Shown: piece by piece, positions 57,056 to 64,000 of the stretch | Layout of the letters: each line of letters starts with the position of its first letter | Numbering within the stretch: position 1 is the first letter of the stretch | Source: PALSA-612 sp963755155 | Lineage (GTDB): Bacteria > Actinomycetota > Thermoleophilia > Gaiellales > Gaiellaceae | Assembly: GCA_963755155.1 (NCBI GenBank) | Contig: CAVWIV010000003.1 | Span: 186,001-250,000, forward strand | Length of the DNA: 64,000 bases | Direction of reading: 5' to 3' | Notes under the pieces: model-generated | What the model was told of the DNA's origin: nothing | The model's database searches: none | What the model saw: only the letters and a program-made list of their open reading frames with translations | Translations under genes and position numbers: made by a program

Positions 57056-58210
57056 GTGAGCAACGCTGTCGATCGTGCGCTCGAGCTCTCCGCCGTCTGG
57101 GACGAGAAGCTCCGCGCCGACCTGCCACCCGGCGAGATCTTCGATGTCCACACGCACATCGGCGACGACATCGACGGGATGCGCGGCCGTCCGGACGAAC
57201 TGCTCGAGATCATGGACGGATACGGCATCGCGCAGGCGTTCACGTTCTGCATGGACGAGCCCGACCGCCACCCGGCGTTCAGCGCGCCGAACGACCGCAC
57301 GCTCGCGTGGACCGAGGAGACCGGCGGGCGGCTCGTCCCGTTCGTCCGCCTCGACCTCGCCGAGACGCCCATCGAGGAGGCCGAACGCTGCCTCGACCGC
57401 GGGGCGCGCGGCATCAAGCTCCATCCGCGGGCGCAGGGCTTTCTCCTCACCGACGACCGGCTGGAGCCGGTGTTCGCGCTCGCAGCGGAGCGGCGCGTGC
57501 CGATCCTCATCCATGGCGGGCGTGGGCTGCCGCCGATCTCCGAGGGGCTCGGCAGGCTCATGGACCGCCACCATGAGGCAGAGCTGATCATCGCCCACGC
57601 CGGCATTGCCGACATGGCCGGGCTGGCCCACGTCTTCGGCTCGCGCGCGGGCGTCTTCTTCGACACCTCAGCCTGGAGCCCGGTCGACCTGCTCGACTTC
57701 TACCGCCAGGTCTCGCCCGAGCAGGTGCTGTACGCCTCCGACTACCCGTACGGGCAGCAGCCGAGCTCGCTGCTCATCGCCGTGCGGACGGCGCGTGCGG
57801 CGGGGTTCGACGACGACCAGCTGCGCGCGATGCTCTGGGGGAATGCCCTGCGGATCGCGACCGGCGAGCCGCCGGCCGAGCCCACACCCCCGCGCGGCTC
57901 GGACGTCTTCACGCAGCCGATGATCTTCGCCCGCATCCACGGCTACCTCTCGATGGCCACGCCGCTGCTCTGGATGCGCCAGCCGGACACGTTCGGCGTG
58001 CTCGGCCTCGCGCTCAACGCGTGCGAGGAGCGAAACGGCGCAGCGAAGACGGAGGAGCTCGAGCAGATCCGCGAGCTCATCGCCTGCGCGAAGGACCTCT
58101 GGAGCACGCTGCCCGACATCGAGGATGACCGCCAGCGCATCGACACGACGCGCCTGACGTTCCGGCTGCTCCACGTCGCCGACATCGTCGCGGTCACACC
58201 GGGTGCCTGA
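57056..58210 (+). CDS. TIM-barrel amidohydrolase (amidohydrolase_2-like)
   Basis: About 384 residues. The metal-dependent hydrolase core includes DVHTHIGDDIDG (HxH), GIKLHPRAQGF, ILIHGGRG, IIAHAGIADM, FFDTSAW and YASDYPYGQQP (catalytic Asp). From about residue 280 a helical tail of 100 residues follows, which is not usual for the family. It overlaps the 2Fe-2S subunit gene by 8 bases, so it is part of the molybdenum hydroxylase operon and may hydrolyse the hydroxylated product. GTG 57056 is preferred; GTG 57050 is also possible. Confidence 0.82.
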   Translation: MSNAVDRALELSAVWDEKLRADLPPGEIFDVHTHIGDDIDGMRGRPDELLEIMDGYGIAQAFTFCMDEPDRHPAFSAPNDRTLAWTEETGGRLVPFVRLDLAETPIEEAERCLDRGARGIKLHPRAQGFLLTDDRLEPVFALAAERRVPILIHGGRGLPPISEGLGRLMDRHHEAELIIAHAGIADMAGLAHVFGSRAGVFFDTSAWSPVDLLDFYRQVSPEQVLYASDYPYGQQPSSLLIAVRTARAAGFDDDQLRAMLWGNALRIATGEPPAEPTPPRGSDVFTQPMIFARIHGYLSMATPLLWMRQPDTFGVLGLALNACEERNGAAKTEELEQIRELIACAKDLWSTLPDIEDDRQRIDTTRLTFRLLHVADIVAVTPGA

Positions 58211-58658
58211 ACTCTCGCTGAGCGTCAACGGCGAGGCGCGCACCCTCGAGGTCGAAGGGCGCACGCTGCTCGTCCACGCGCTGCGCGACGGTCTCGGGCT
58301 GACGGGGACGCACGTCGGCTGCGACACGAGCCAGTGCGGCGCCTGCACGGTGCTCGTCGACGGCCGCGCCGTGAAGAGCTGCACGATGCTCGCGTTGCAG
58401 GCCGCCGACCTAGAGGTGACGACGATCGAAGGGCTCGCCGTCGACGGCGAGCTCCACCCCGTGCAGACCGCGTTCGTCGAGCACCACGGGCTCCAGTGCG
58501 GCTTCTGCACTCCCGGCATGATCCTCACGACGATCGACCTGCTCTCGCGCGACGGGCAGCCCGACGACGAGGCGATCCGGCACGCGCTGCGCGGCAATCT
58601 CTGCAGGTGCACCGGCTATGACTCGATCGTCGACTCCGTTCGGGCTGCGGCATCGTGA
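58203..58658 (+). CDS. molybdenum hydroxylase small (2Fe-2S) subunit
   Basis: 151 residues, CoxS/XdhC-type. Plant-ferredoxin cluster ligands CDTSQCGACTVLVDG and C-terminal cluster ligands CGFCTPGMIL with CRCTGYDSIV, i.e. two 2Fe-2S centres. It passes electrons between the molybdenum and FAD subunits. Followed with a 4-base overlap by the FAD subunit. Confidence 0.95.
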   Translation: MPELSLSVNGEARTLEVEGRTLLVHALRDGLGLTGTHVGCDTSQCGACTVLVDGRAVKSCTMLALQAADLEVTTIEGLAVDGELHPVQTAFVEHHGLQCGFCTPGMILTTIDLLSRDGQPDDEAIRHALRGNLCRCTGYDSIVDSVRAAAS

Positions 58659-59443
58659 TCCCCGCCGCCGTCGAGTACGTTCGGGCGGGCTCCATCGAGG
58701 AGGCGCTCGACGCTCTCGCGCAGCCTGACGCGAAGCTGCTCGCGGGCGGCCAGTCGCTCCTGCCCGCGATGAAGCTCCGCATCGCGCGGCCTTCGGTCGT
58801 CGTCGACCTCGGCGGTCTCGGCCTCGCCGGGATCGAGGAGCGGGACGGCGAGCTCGTGATCGGCGCGATGACCACCTGGAACGAGCTCGAGCAGGCCGGC
58901 GCACGGCCTGCCCTTCGCGCGCTCGCGGATTGCGCGCGCGGTATCGGGGACCTCCAGGTTCGGAACCTCGGCACGATCGGCGGCGGGCTCGCCCACGCCG
59001 ACCCGGCGGCGGACATGCCCGCGGTGACGATCGCGCTCGGCGCGCGGCTCACGGTGCGCTCGAAGGCCGGCGAGCGCACGATCGACGCCGCTGAGCTCGC
59101 GCTGGGACCGTTCGTGACCTCGCTCTCCGAAGGCGAGCTGATCACCGAAGTGGCGATCCCGGTGCCAGACGAGGGCTCCGGCTCGGCATACGTGGCCGTG
59201 GAACATCCGGCGTCCGGCTTTGCGCTCGCGGGCGCAGCGGCATTCGTCGGCGCGGACGGCACGAAACGCGTTGCGGTCACGGGAGTCGCGGCTGCGCCCT
59301 TCCTGCTCGAAGGCGAGCCCGACGACGCCGAGCTGTTCGGCGACCGCTTCGCGCCCGTCGAGTACCGGCGGCAGCTCGTTCGAACGATGATCGCTCGCGC
59401 GACGGCACTCGCCGAGCAACGCGCGAAGGAGGATGCGAAGTGA
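58655..59443 (+). CDS. molybdenum hydroxylase medium (FAD) subunit
   Basis: 262 residues, CoxM-type. FAD motifs AGGQSLLPAMKLRIARP and NLGTIGGGLAHADPAADMP, then a CO-dehydrogenase flavoprotein C-terminal domain. Coupled both ways by 4-base overlaps to the small and large subunit genes. Confidence 0.95.
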   Translation: MIPAAVEYVRAGSIEEALDALAQPDAKLLAGGQSLLPAMKLRIARPSVVVDLGGLGLAGIEERDGELVIGAMTTWNELEQAGARPALRALADCARGIGDLQVRNLGTIGGGLAHADPAADMPAVTIALGARLTVRSKAGERTIDAAELALGPFVTSLSEGELITEVAIPVPDEGSGSAYVAVEHPASGFALAGAAAFVGADGTKRVAVTGVAAAPFLLEGEPDDAELFGDRFAPVEYRRQLVRTMIARATALAEQRAKEDAK

Positions 59444-61704
59444 CCGATGTGATCGGAGTCGCACGGCCGAGGCTCGATTCGCCCGAGAAGGTGACCGGCC
59501 GGACGCAGTACGCGGCCGACGGCCACGTGTACGGCCTGCTGCACGCGCGGCTCGTCCTCGCCACCGAGGCCCACGCGCTCATCGAGCGGATCAACGGCGC
59601 CGATGCGCTCGAGATCCCGGGCGTGGTCGCCGTACTCACGGCAGCCGACCTGCCGACGGCGACGCAGGGCACCGACCGCACCGCAGAGCCACTCGCTCGG
59701 CAGGAGGTGATCTTCGCCGGCCAGCCGGTGGCGATGGTGATCGCCGAGACCGAGGCCGCGGCGCAGGACGGCGCGGAGGCGGTCTTTGTCGACTACGAGA
59801 CGCTGGAGGCCGTAGTCGACGTCGAGACGGCGATGGAGCCCGGCGCGTGCCTTGCGCGTCGCGTGGAGGAGGCGACTGAAGGCGGCGACCTCGAGTCGAT
59901 CCATGCCGGCGCGAGCGGAGGCGAGCACGACCACGACGAGCAGCTCTCGGGAAACGTCCTCGACCGCGTCCACCGCAAGGCCGGCGACGCGGCGGCCGCG
60001 CTCGAGTCGAGCGATGCCGTCGTCTCCGGCACGTTCCGGACGCCGTGGGTCTACCAGGCGTACATCGAGCCGCAGGCGGCGACGGCGTGGCTCGAGCCGG
60101 ACGGCACGCTCGCCGTCTCTGTCTCCACCCAGGGCTCGTTCGTCAGCCGGTCAGAGCTCGCCCGGGCGTACGGCCTGCCGCTCGAGAGGATCAGGATCAT
60201 CGCCGAGCCCCTCGGCGGCGCTTTCGGCGGAAAGTTCGCGCTCGTCGAGCCACTGGCCGCCGGCGCCGCGCTCGCGCTCCGCCGCCCGGTTCGCCTCGTG
60301 ATGACGCGGCAGGAGGACTTCGCCGCCACGAACCCCGCCTCCGCCCAGGTGACCGAGCTCGAGATCGGAGCGCGCTCCGACGGCACGCTGACCGCCATTC
60401 GCGGCCGCATGATCGTCGACCGCGGCTCGAACGCCGGGTGGGGCGTCGAGGGCATCACGTCACTGCTCGTGATCGGCCCGTACAAGTGGGAAGGGATCGA
60501 CGTGCGCGGGTACGGCGTGCAGACGAACCGCTTCACGTTCGGCGCCTACCGCGGGCCCGGGGCGCCAACGGCCGCCTTCGCAGTGGAGACGCTGATCGAC
60601 GAGCTCGCGGCCCAGCTCGATCTCGACCCGCTGGAGCTCAGGCGCAAGAACGCGCTCGTCGAGGGCGACCAGGGCATCACCGGGCCGGTCCCGACCTTCG
60701 GCGCCGTCGAGGTGATCGAGGCCTCGGCCGCCCACGCGTTGTGGGCGAAGCGCGACTCGCTGCCGGAGGGCGAAGGCATCGGCGTCGCCGTCGGCTACTG
60801 GCCGGGCGGCAACGAGCCGGCCGCGGCCGTCTGCCGGGTGAACACGGACGGGTCGATGACCGTCGTCACGTCGGCGGTCGACATGACGGGCGTCAACACC
60901 GGCTTCGCGACCATCGCTGCCGCCGCCTTCGGCCTCCCGCCCGAGAAGGTGCACGTGGTCATGGCGGACACGTCGTCCGGCCCGTACGCGGGCGCGAGCG
61001 GAGGCTCGAAGGTGACGTACACGGTCGGCAAGGCTGTCGAGCGAGCGGCCGAGGCTACGCGCGAGAAGCTCCTGGCAGCAGCCTCGGAGGAGCTGGAGAT
61101 CGCGCCCGGCGACCTCGAGGTCGTGGACGGCGTCGTCCGAGCGGTCGGCGCGCCAGACCGCTCGATCTCCGTCGAGGAGATCGCGAAGAAGACGCTGCGC
61201 TTCGGCGGCCGTTACGAGCCGGTCGAAGGCCACGGCGGCTCGGCTCAGACGAGCCTCGCGCCGTCGGTGGCGGCGCATCTCGCCCACGTCAAGGTCGATC
61301 GCGAGACGGGCGAGGTGGAGCTGCTCGGCTACGCGATCGTGCAGGACGTCGGCCGCGCGCTCAACCCCGCGCTCGTCGAAGGCCAGATGCGGGGCGGCGT
61401 CGCGCAGGCGATCGGCTGGGCTCTCTACGAGGAACTCGTTCACGACGAAGACGGCCGCCTCCTGTCCGGCTCGTTCCTCGACTACGCGATCCCGACTGCC
61501 GACCGACTGCCGCCCATCGACACGGTGATCGTCGAGGTGCCGGCGCCGGACGGGCCGTTCGGCGCGAAGGGCATCGGCGAGGCGCCGGTGATTCCCGGTC
61601 CGGCGGCGATCGCGAACGCCGTCCACGCCGCGACGGGCGTGCGGATGCGCGAGCTGCCGATGACGCCGCCCCGCGTCTGGGCCGCGCTCAACGACAGGCA
61701 GTGA
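59440..61704 (+). CDS. molybdenum hydroxylase large subunit (xanthine dehydrogenase/aldehyde oxidase family)
   Basis: 754 residues binding molybdopterin cytosine dinucleotide. Landmarks: RPRLDSPEKVTGRTQYAAD, QGSFVSRSELARAYGLP, GGAFGGKFALVEPLAA, the active-site loop FGAYRGPGAPTAAF and the catalytic glutamate GAKGIGEAPVIPGPAA. The loop is AYRGPG, not AYXCSFR (true form I CO dehydrogenase) nor AYRGAGR (form II), so oxidation of CO is unlikely; an aldehyde or N-heterocycle is more probable. It ends in a GTGA overlap with the MocA-like gene. Confidence 0.92.
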   Translation: MTDVIGVARPRLDSPEKVTGRTQYAADGHVYGLLHARLVLATEAHALIERINGADALEIPGVVAVLTAADLPTATQGTDRTAEPLARQEVIFAGQPVAMVIAETEAAAQDGAEAVFVDYETLEAVVDVETAMEPGACLARRVEEATEGGDLESIHAGASGGEHDHDEQLSGNVLDRVHRKAGDAAAALESSDAVVSGTFRTPWVYQAYIEPQAATAWLEPDGTLAVSVSTQGSFVSRSELARAYGLPLERIRIIAEPLGGAFGGKFALVEPLAAGAALALRRPVRLVMTRQEDFAATNPASAQVTELEIGARSDGTLTAIRGRMIVDRGSNAGWGVEGITSLLVIGPYKWEGIDVRGYGVQTNRFTFGAYRGPGAPTAAFAVETLIDELAAQLDLDPLELRRKNALVEGDQGITGPVPTFGAVEVIEASAAHALWAKRDSLPEGEGIGVAVGYWPGGNEPAAAVCRVNTDGSMTVVTSAVDMTGVNTGFATIAAAAFGLPPEKVHVVMADTSSGPYAGASGGSKVTYTVGKAVERAAEATREKLLAAASEELEIAPGDLEVVDGVVRAVGAPDRSISVEEIAKKTLRFGGRYEPVEGHGGSAQTSLAPSVAAHLAHVKVDRETGEVELLGYAIVQDVGRALNPALVEGQMRGGVAQAIGWALYEELVHDEDGRLLSGSFLDYAIPTADRLPPIDTVIVEVPAPDGPFGAKGIGEAPVIPGPAAIANAVHAATGVRMRELPMTPPRVWAALNDRQ

Positions 61705-62211
61705 TCGGAGCAGTCGTCCTCGCCGCCGGCGAGGCGAGCCGCTTCGGGTCGCCGAAGCAGCAGCTCATGCTCGGCGACGTGCTGCGAGCCGTGCGGGCAA
61801 GCTCGGTGGACGAGATCGTCGTCGTCGCGGGCGCGTACGAGCTGGAGACGGACGCGCGCGTCGTGCAATGCGACGAGTGGCAGCGCGGCATGGGCGCATC
61901 ACTGCGCTGCGGCCTCGAGGGGCTGCCTGCGGAGACCGAGGCTGCGGTCGTTGTCCTCGCCGACGGCCCTGACCTCGCGCCCGAGGCCATCGACCGGGTC
62001 GTCTCGGCGTGGCGAGAAGGCAGGGGAGACGTCATCGCCGCGAGCTACGGCGGCGTGCGCGGCCACCCGGTGCTGCTCGCGCAGTCAGCGTGGCAGCACG
62101 TGCCGGACGAGGGCGCGCGCGCACTCGACCCGGCACTCGTCCCCTGCGACGACCTCGGTCACCCGGGGGACGTCGATTACGCCGGAAGACCTCAGGCCGC
62201 GGGAAGCCTGA
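61701..62211 (+). CDS. MocA-like molybdenum cofactor nucleotidyltransferase (frameshifted near end)
   Basis: Nucleotidyltransferase loop VIGAVVLAAGEASRFGSPKQQL, DEWQRGMGASLRCGL and VVLADGPDLAPEAID (ADGP for the usual ADQP). MocA proteins add CMP to molybdopterin for the xanthine oxidase family, which fits the operon. One extra T at about 62178 shifts the frame; removing it gives the normal ending DVDTPEDLRPREA and a stop at 62209-62211, about 169 residues. As read, the frame would run on to 62273 over the antisense anti-sigma gene. Confidence 0.82.
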
Positions 62212-62437
62212 GCGCGGCGAGCTTCGCTTTGAGCTCCGGCGACATCTCCTCGCGGCACGCCGTCTTCACGTAGACGCGGAGCTCGGCCTCGAAGCGGTAC
62301 CGCTTCCCGCAGTACGAGCAGCCCGCGAGATGCCCCTCGGCCTCCGCATGCTCCTCGGGCGTCAGCTCGCGGTCGAGGTACGGCTGCATGACTTCCTCGC
62401 AGTGATCGCAGCTGCACTCGCCGAATCCACCCATCAC
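62192..62437 (-). CDS. zinc-binding anti-sigma factor (RsrA-like)
   Basis: 81 residues. CSCDHCEEVMQPYLDREL and the ZAS motif H-x3-C-x2-C in HLAGCSYCGKRYRFEAELRV are the thiol/zinc redox switch of the RsrA/ChrR group. It should hold the partner sigma factor until oxidised. GTG start overlapping the sigma gene stop; the extra N-terminal cysteine pair is typical of RsrA. Confidence 0.88.
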   Translation of the reverse strand: MMGGFGECSCDHCEEVMQPYLDRELTPEEHAEAEGHLAGCSYCGKRYRFEAELRVYVKTACREEMSPELKAKLAALRLPAA

Positions 62438-63024
62438 GACTCAGCCTCCCCCACCTTTTCGGCCAGCTCTTGCTTGAGGATACGTCTACCACGATGAAGG
62501 CGAGACATGACGGTGCCGATCGGGATGTCGAGGATCTGCGCCGCATCGGCGTAGGTGAAGTCGCCGATGTCGACGAGCACGATCACGTCGCGAAAGTCGT
62601 GCGGGACGGCCGAAAGCGCGCCGACGATGTCGTCCTGGGATAGCCGGTCGTCGATGCGCTCGACCTCCGTGCCCCCACCGGTGGCCTGCTCCATGCGGTT
62701 GTAGAGGAAGTAGTCGCCTTCCTCGAGCGGCTGCGGCTCGGGCTGGCGCTGGAGGCGGCGGCCACGGTCGATGTTGAGGTTCGTGAGGATGCGGAGGAGC
62801 CAGGCGCGCATGTTCGTGCCGGGGGTGTACGACTGCCAGCTGCGAAAGGCGCGGGAGTACGTCTCCTGGACGAGGTCCTCTGCCTCCTCGCGGGAGGAGA
62901 CGAGGCGGCGGGCGACGCGATAGACCTGGTCCGAGAGCTCAAGCGCTTCCTCCTCGAAACGGACGCGGTTCCGGGCTTCTACCGCCAGCTCGCGTGGCTC
63001 GGATTCGCGCTCCTCTTCGGCCAT
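62434..63024 (-). CDS. ECF sigma factor, SigR/RpoE-like
   Basis: About 196 residues. Region 2: LSDQVYRVARRLVSSREEAEDLVQETYSRAFR in segments with SYTPGTNMRAWLLRILTNL; region 4: VDIGDFTYADAAQILDIPIGTVMSRLHRGRR. Paired with the RsrA-like anti-sigma, it probably answers thiol oxidative stress. ATG 63024 is chosen because TAGGGT (reverse of 63032-63037) is 7 bases upstream; a GTG at 63033 overlaps that hexamer. Confidence 0.92.
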   Translation of the reverse strand: MAEEERESEPRELAVEARNRVRFEEEALELSDQVYRVARRLVSSREEAEDLVQETYSRAFRSWQSYTPGTNMRAWLLRILTNLNIDRGRRLQRQPEPQPLEEGDYFLYNRMEQATGGGTEVERIDDRLSQDDIVGALSAVPHDFRDVIVLVDIGDFTYADAAQILDIPIGTVMSRLHRGRRILKQELAEKVGEAES

Positions 63025-63051
63025 CCGGGCCACCCTATCCCAGCGACGGTT

Positions 63052-63297
63052 TTACGAAGTGGGGAACGCCGGCACGGCCGCGTCCATTCCCGCCGGCCGT
63101 TCGTGGAAGCCGCCTGTGGCCATCGCCGCGAGCAATTCGTCCCTCGACGTGACGGCCTCGTCCCAGGCGAGCGTGACGTCGCCCATGAGGCTCGCGCTCG
63201 CGGATTCGAGGCCTTGATGACCCTCGAGGACAGCGGACAACCTCGCGACGCAGCGTTCGCAGCGGATGCCCGAGACCCGGATCGTCTCCGTCGTCAC
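63052..63297 (-). CDS. heavy-metal-associated (HMA) domain protein, CopZ-like variant
   Basis: 81 residues in the ferredoxin-like HMA fold. The metal loop reads GIRCERC, i.e. C-x2-C in the right place (TIRVSGIRCERCVARLSAVL). It probably chaperones copper or another soft metal. The C-terminus (ERPAGMDAAVPAFPTS) is extended. GTG start overlapping the stop of the GCS2 gene (GTGA). Confidence 0.8.
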   Translation of the reverse strand: MTTETIRVSGIRCERCVARLSAVLEGHQGLESASASLMGDVTLAWDEAVTSRDELLAAMATGGFHERPAGMDAAVPAFPTS

Positions 63298-64000
63298 GAC
63301 GCGGATGCTAGCCAGCGGAGGGCTGCTTCCGGCTCGAGCTCGAGCTGCCGCTCTGCCTCCGGCCGACCCGCAAGAACGTGCTTCGCGTACGGACGCGGCC
63401 CGATCAGCTCCGCCAGGGCTGCTACCTCCTCTGAGTCGGGCGGCAGGCGCGCGGCCTCGGCTCGCCGCCTCGCGTAGAGCTCGCGGTCGTACGGCTCCGG
63501 CTCGGAGTCTGCCACGGATGCGACGAGCCCCTGGACGATCGCTGCGAAGCCGGCCGAGCGCCGGACGTCGGTCTGCTGGTCCATGACCCGCACCTCGAGC
63601 GTCCCGTGATCGGGGCGCGGCCACGCGTCCCAGTGGCGTCGCGTTTCGTCACCGGCCGTCGCCTCCTCCCAGGCGGCCCAGTCCGGCAGCAACGGTGGCG
63701 TGCCGCCGGTCGGCATGAGCAGAAGACGCTCGGCGCGGGTCGACCGAACGCCGGTCGCCCTTCCCTCCGCGTACGGCGAGTTGGCGGACAACGCGAGCAG
63801 CGTCGGCAACCACGGGACGACGCCCTCGTACGCGCGCAGGCACGTTTTCTCGTCGGGCATTGCCACGTGGACGTGCAGACCGCAGACGAGTTGCTCGTAG
63901 ATGACGTCTCCGAGCTCCTCCTGCAGGCGCGCGTATCGAGGCAGCGGCAGGATTCGCTGGTCGGCGCCTCGCGCCAGCGGATGGGTGCCCGCCGCTACGA
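63294..64000 (-). CDS. glutamate-cysteine ligase-like carboxylate-amine ligase (GCS2/YbdK), partial
   Basis: The gene runs off the right window edge; about 235 C-terminal residues are visible. GTHPLA, LVCGLHVHVAMPDEKT and the carboxylate/metal site region DHGTLEVRVMDQQTDV are family signatures. These enzymes join glutamate to cysteine or a similar amine; in actinobacteria relatives act in ergothioneine or mycothiol-side metabolism. Position next to the thiol-responsive sigma pair and a metal chaperone fits a redox/metal stress role. Confidence 0.85.
   Translation of the reverse strand, partial: VAAGTHPLARGADQRILPLPRYARLQEELGDVIYEQLVCGLHVHVAMPDEKTCLRAYEGVVPWLPTLLALSANSPYAEGRATGVRSTRAERLLLMPTGGTPPLLPDWAAWEEATAGDETRRHWDAWPRPDHGTLEVRVMDQQTDVRRSAGFAAIVQGLVASVADSEPEPYDRELYARRRAEAARLPPDSEEVAALAELIGPRPYAKHVLAGRPEAERQLELEPEAALRWLASAS

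Noticed and set aside
59440..61704. Aerobic CO dehydrogenase CoxL
   Set aside because: Active-site loop is AYRGPG, lacking the AYXCSFR signature.

Overview
The window comes from a high-GC bacterium, most likely an actinobacterium of the Thermoleophilia/Gaiellales type. The evidence is gene style only (no rRNA or ribosomal genes are present): RsrA-like zinc anti-sigma factor, sortase of the actinobacterial secreted type, 2-oxoacid:ferredoxin oxidoreductase KorAB, CoxLMS-type molybdenum hydroxylase, and many GTG/TTG starts. Genes are packed in short operons with 4-base stop/start overlaps. Many transcription units show a TANNNT hexamer only 6-8 bases before the start codon with no Shine-Dalgarno sequence, which points to widespread leaderless mRNA.

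Layout: 1-3.8 kb, end of a MarR regulator, an MFS exporter and two secreted RTX-type calcium-repeat proteins (the second fused to a BNR/sialidase-like region). 3.8-8.2 kb, korBA, an NfeD-like membrane protein and a DEAD-box helicase. 8.3-14.2 kb, an O-antigen-ligase-like membrane protein, a methyltransferase, an AlkA-like glycosylase, proC, a cyclase fragment and an AI-2E-type permease. 14.4-19.4 kb, msrA, thiolase and a fused enoyl-CoA hydratase/3-hydroxyacyl-CoA dehydrogenase (beta-oxidation), a nucleotidyltransferase and a hypothetical protein. 19.4-28.1 kb, a membrane-anchored glycosidase/deacetylase fusion, an SF2 helicase, tag, a PAC2 protein, selD and an SDR.

28.1-32.8 kb is the most regulatory part: a thioredoxin-like lipoprotein; an XRE-TPR regulator followed by a 36-residue hydrophobic peptide gene; a dyad operator and a divergent promoter driving a short terminated RNA; then a TetR/MFS efflux pair with its own palindromic operator. 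32.8-41.5 kb, an acyl-CoA synthetase behind 11-bp phased repeats, a PLP decarboxylase, nadE, a subtilase with a 37-proline linker and a uracil-glycosylase-like gene. 41.5-48.2 kb, metabolic and protease genes (aminotransferase V, M20, epimerase, SIS, M16, beta-lactamase-like) with many one-base frameshifts. 48.2-57 kb, a hydrolase-like/cyclase fusion, a thioester/Ig/sortase fusion surface protein, acs coupled to an MFS-cyclic-nucleotide-binding fusion, and a Xaa-Pro peptidase. 57-64 kb, an amidohydrolase, a three-subunit molybdenum hydroxylase with a MocA-like protein, an ECF sigma/anti-sigma pair, a heavy-metal-binding protein and a GCS2 ligase cut by the window edge.

At least 13 places look like single-base indels that break otherwise intact genes, concentrated at 42-45.2 kb. 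They are most simply sequencing errors; the affected genes are annotated across the break.
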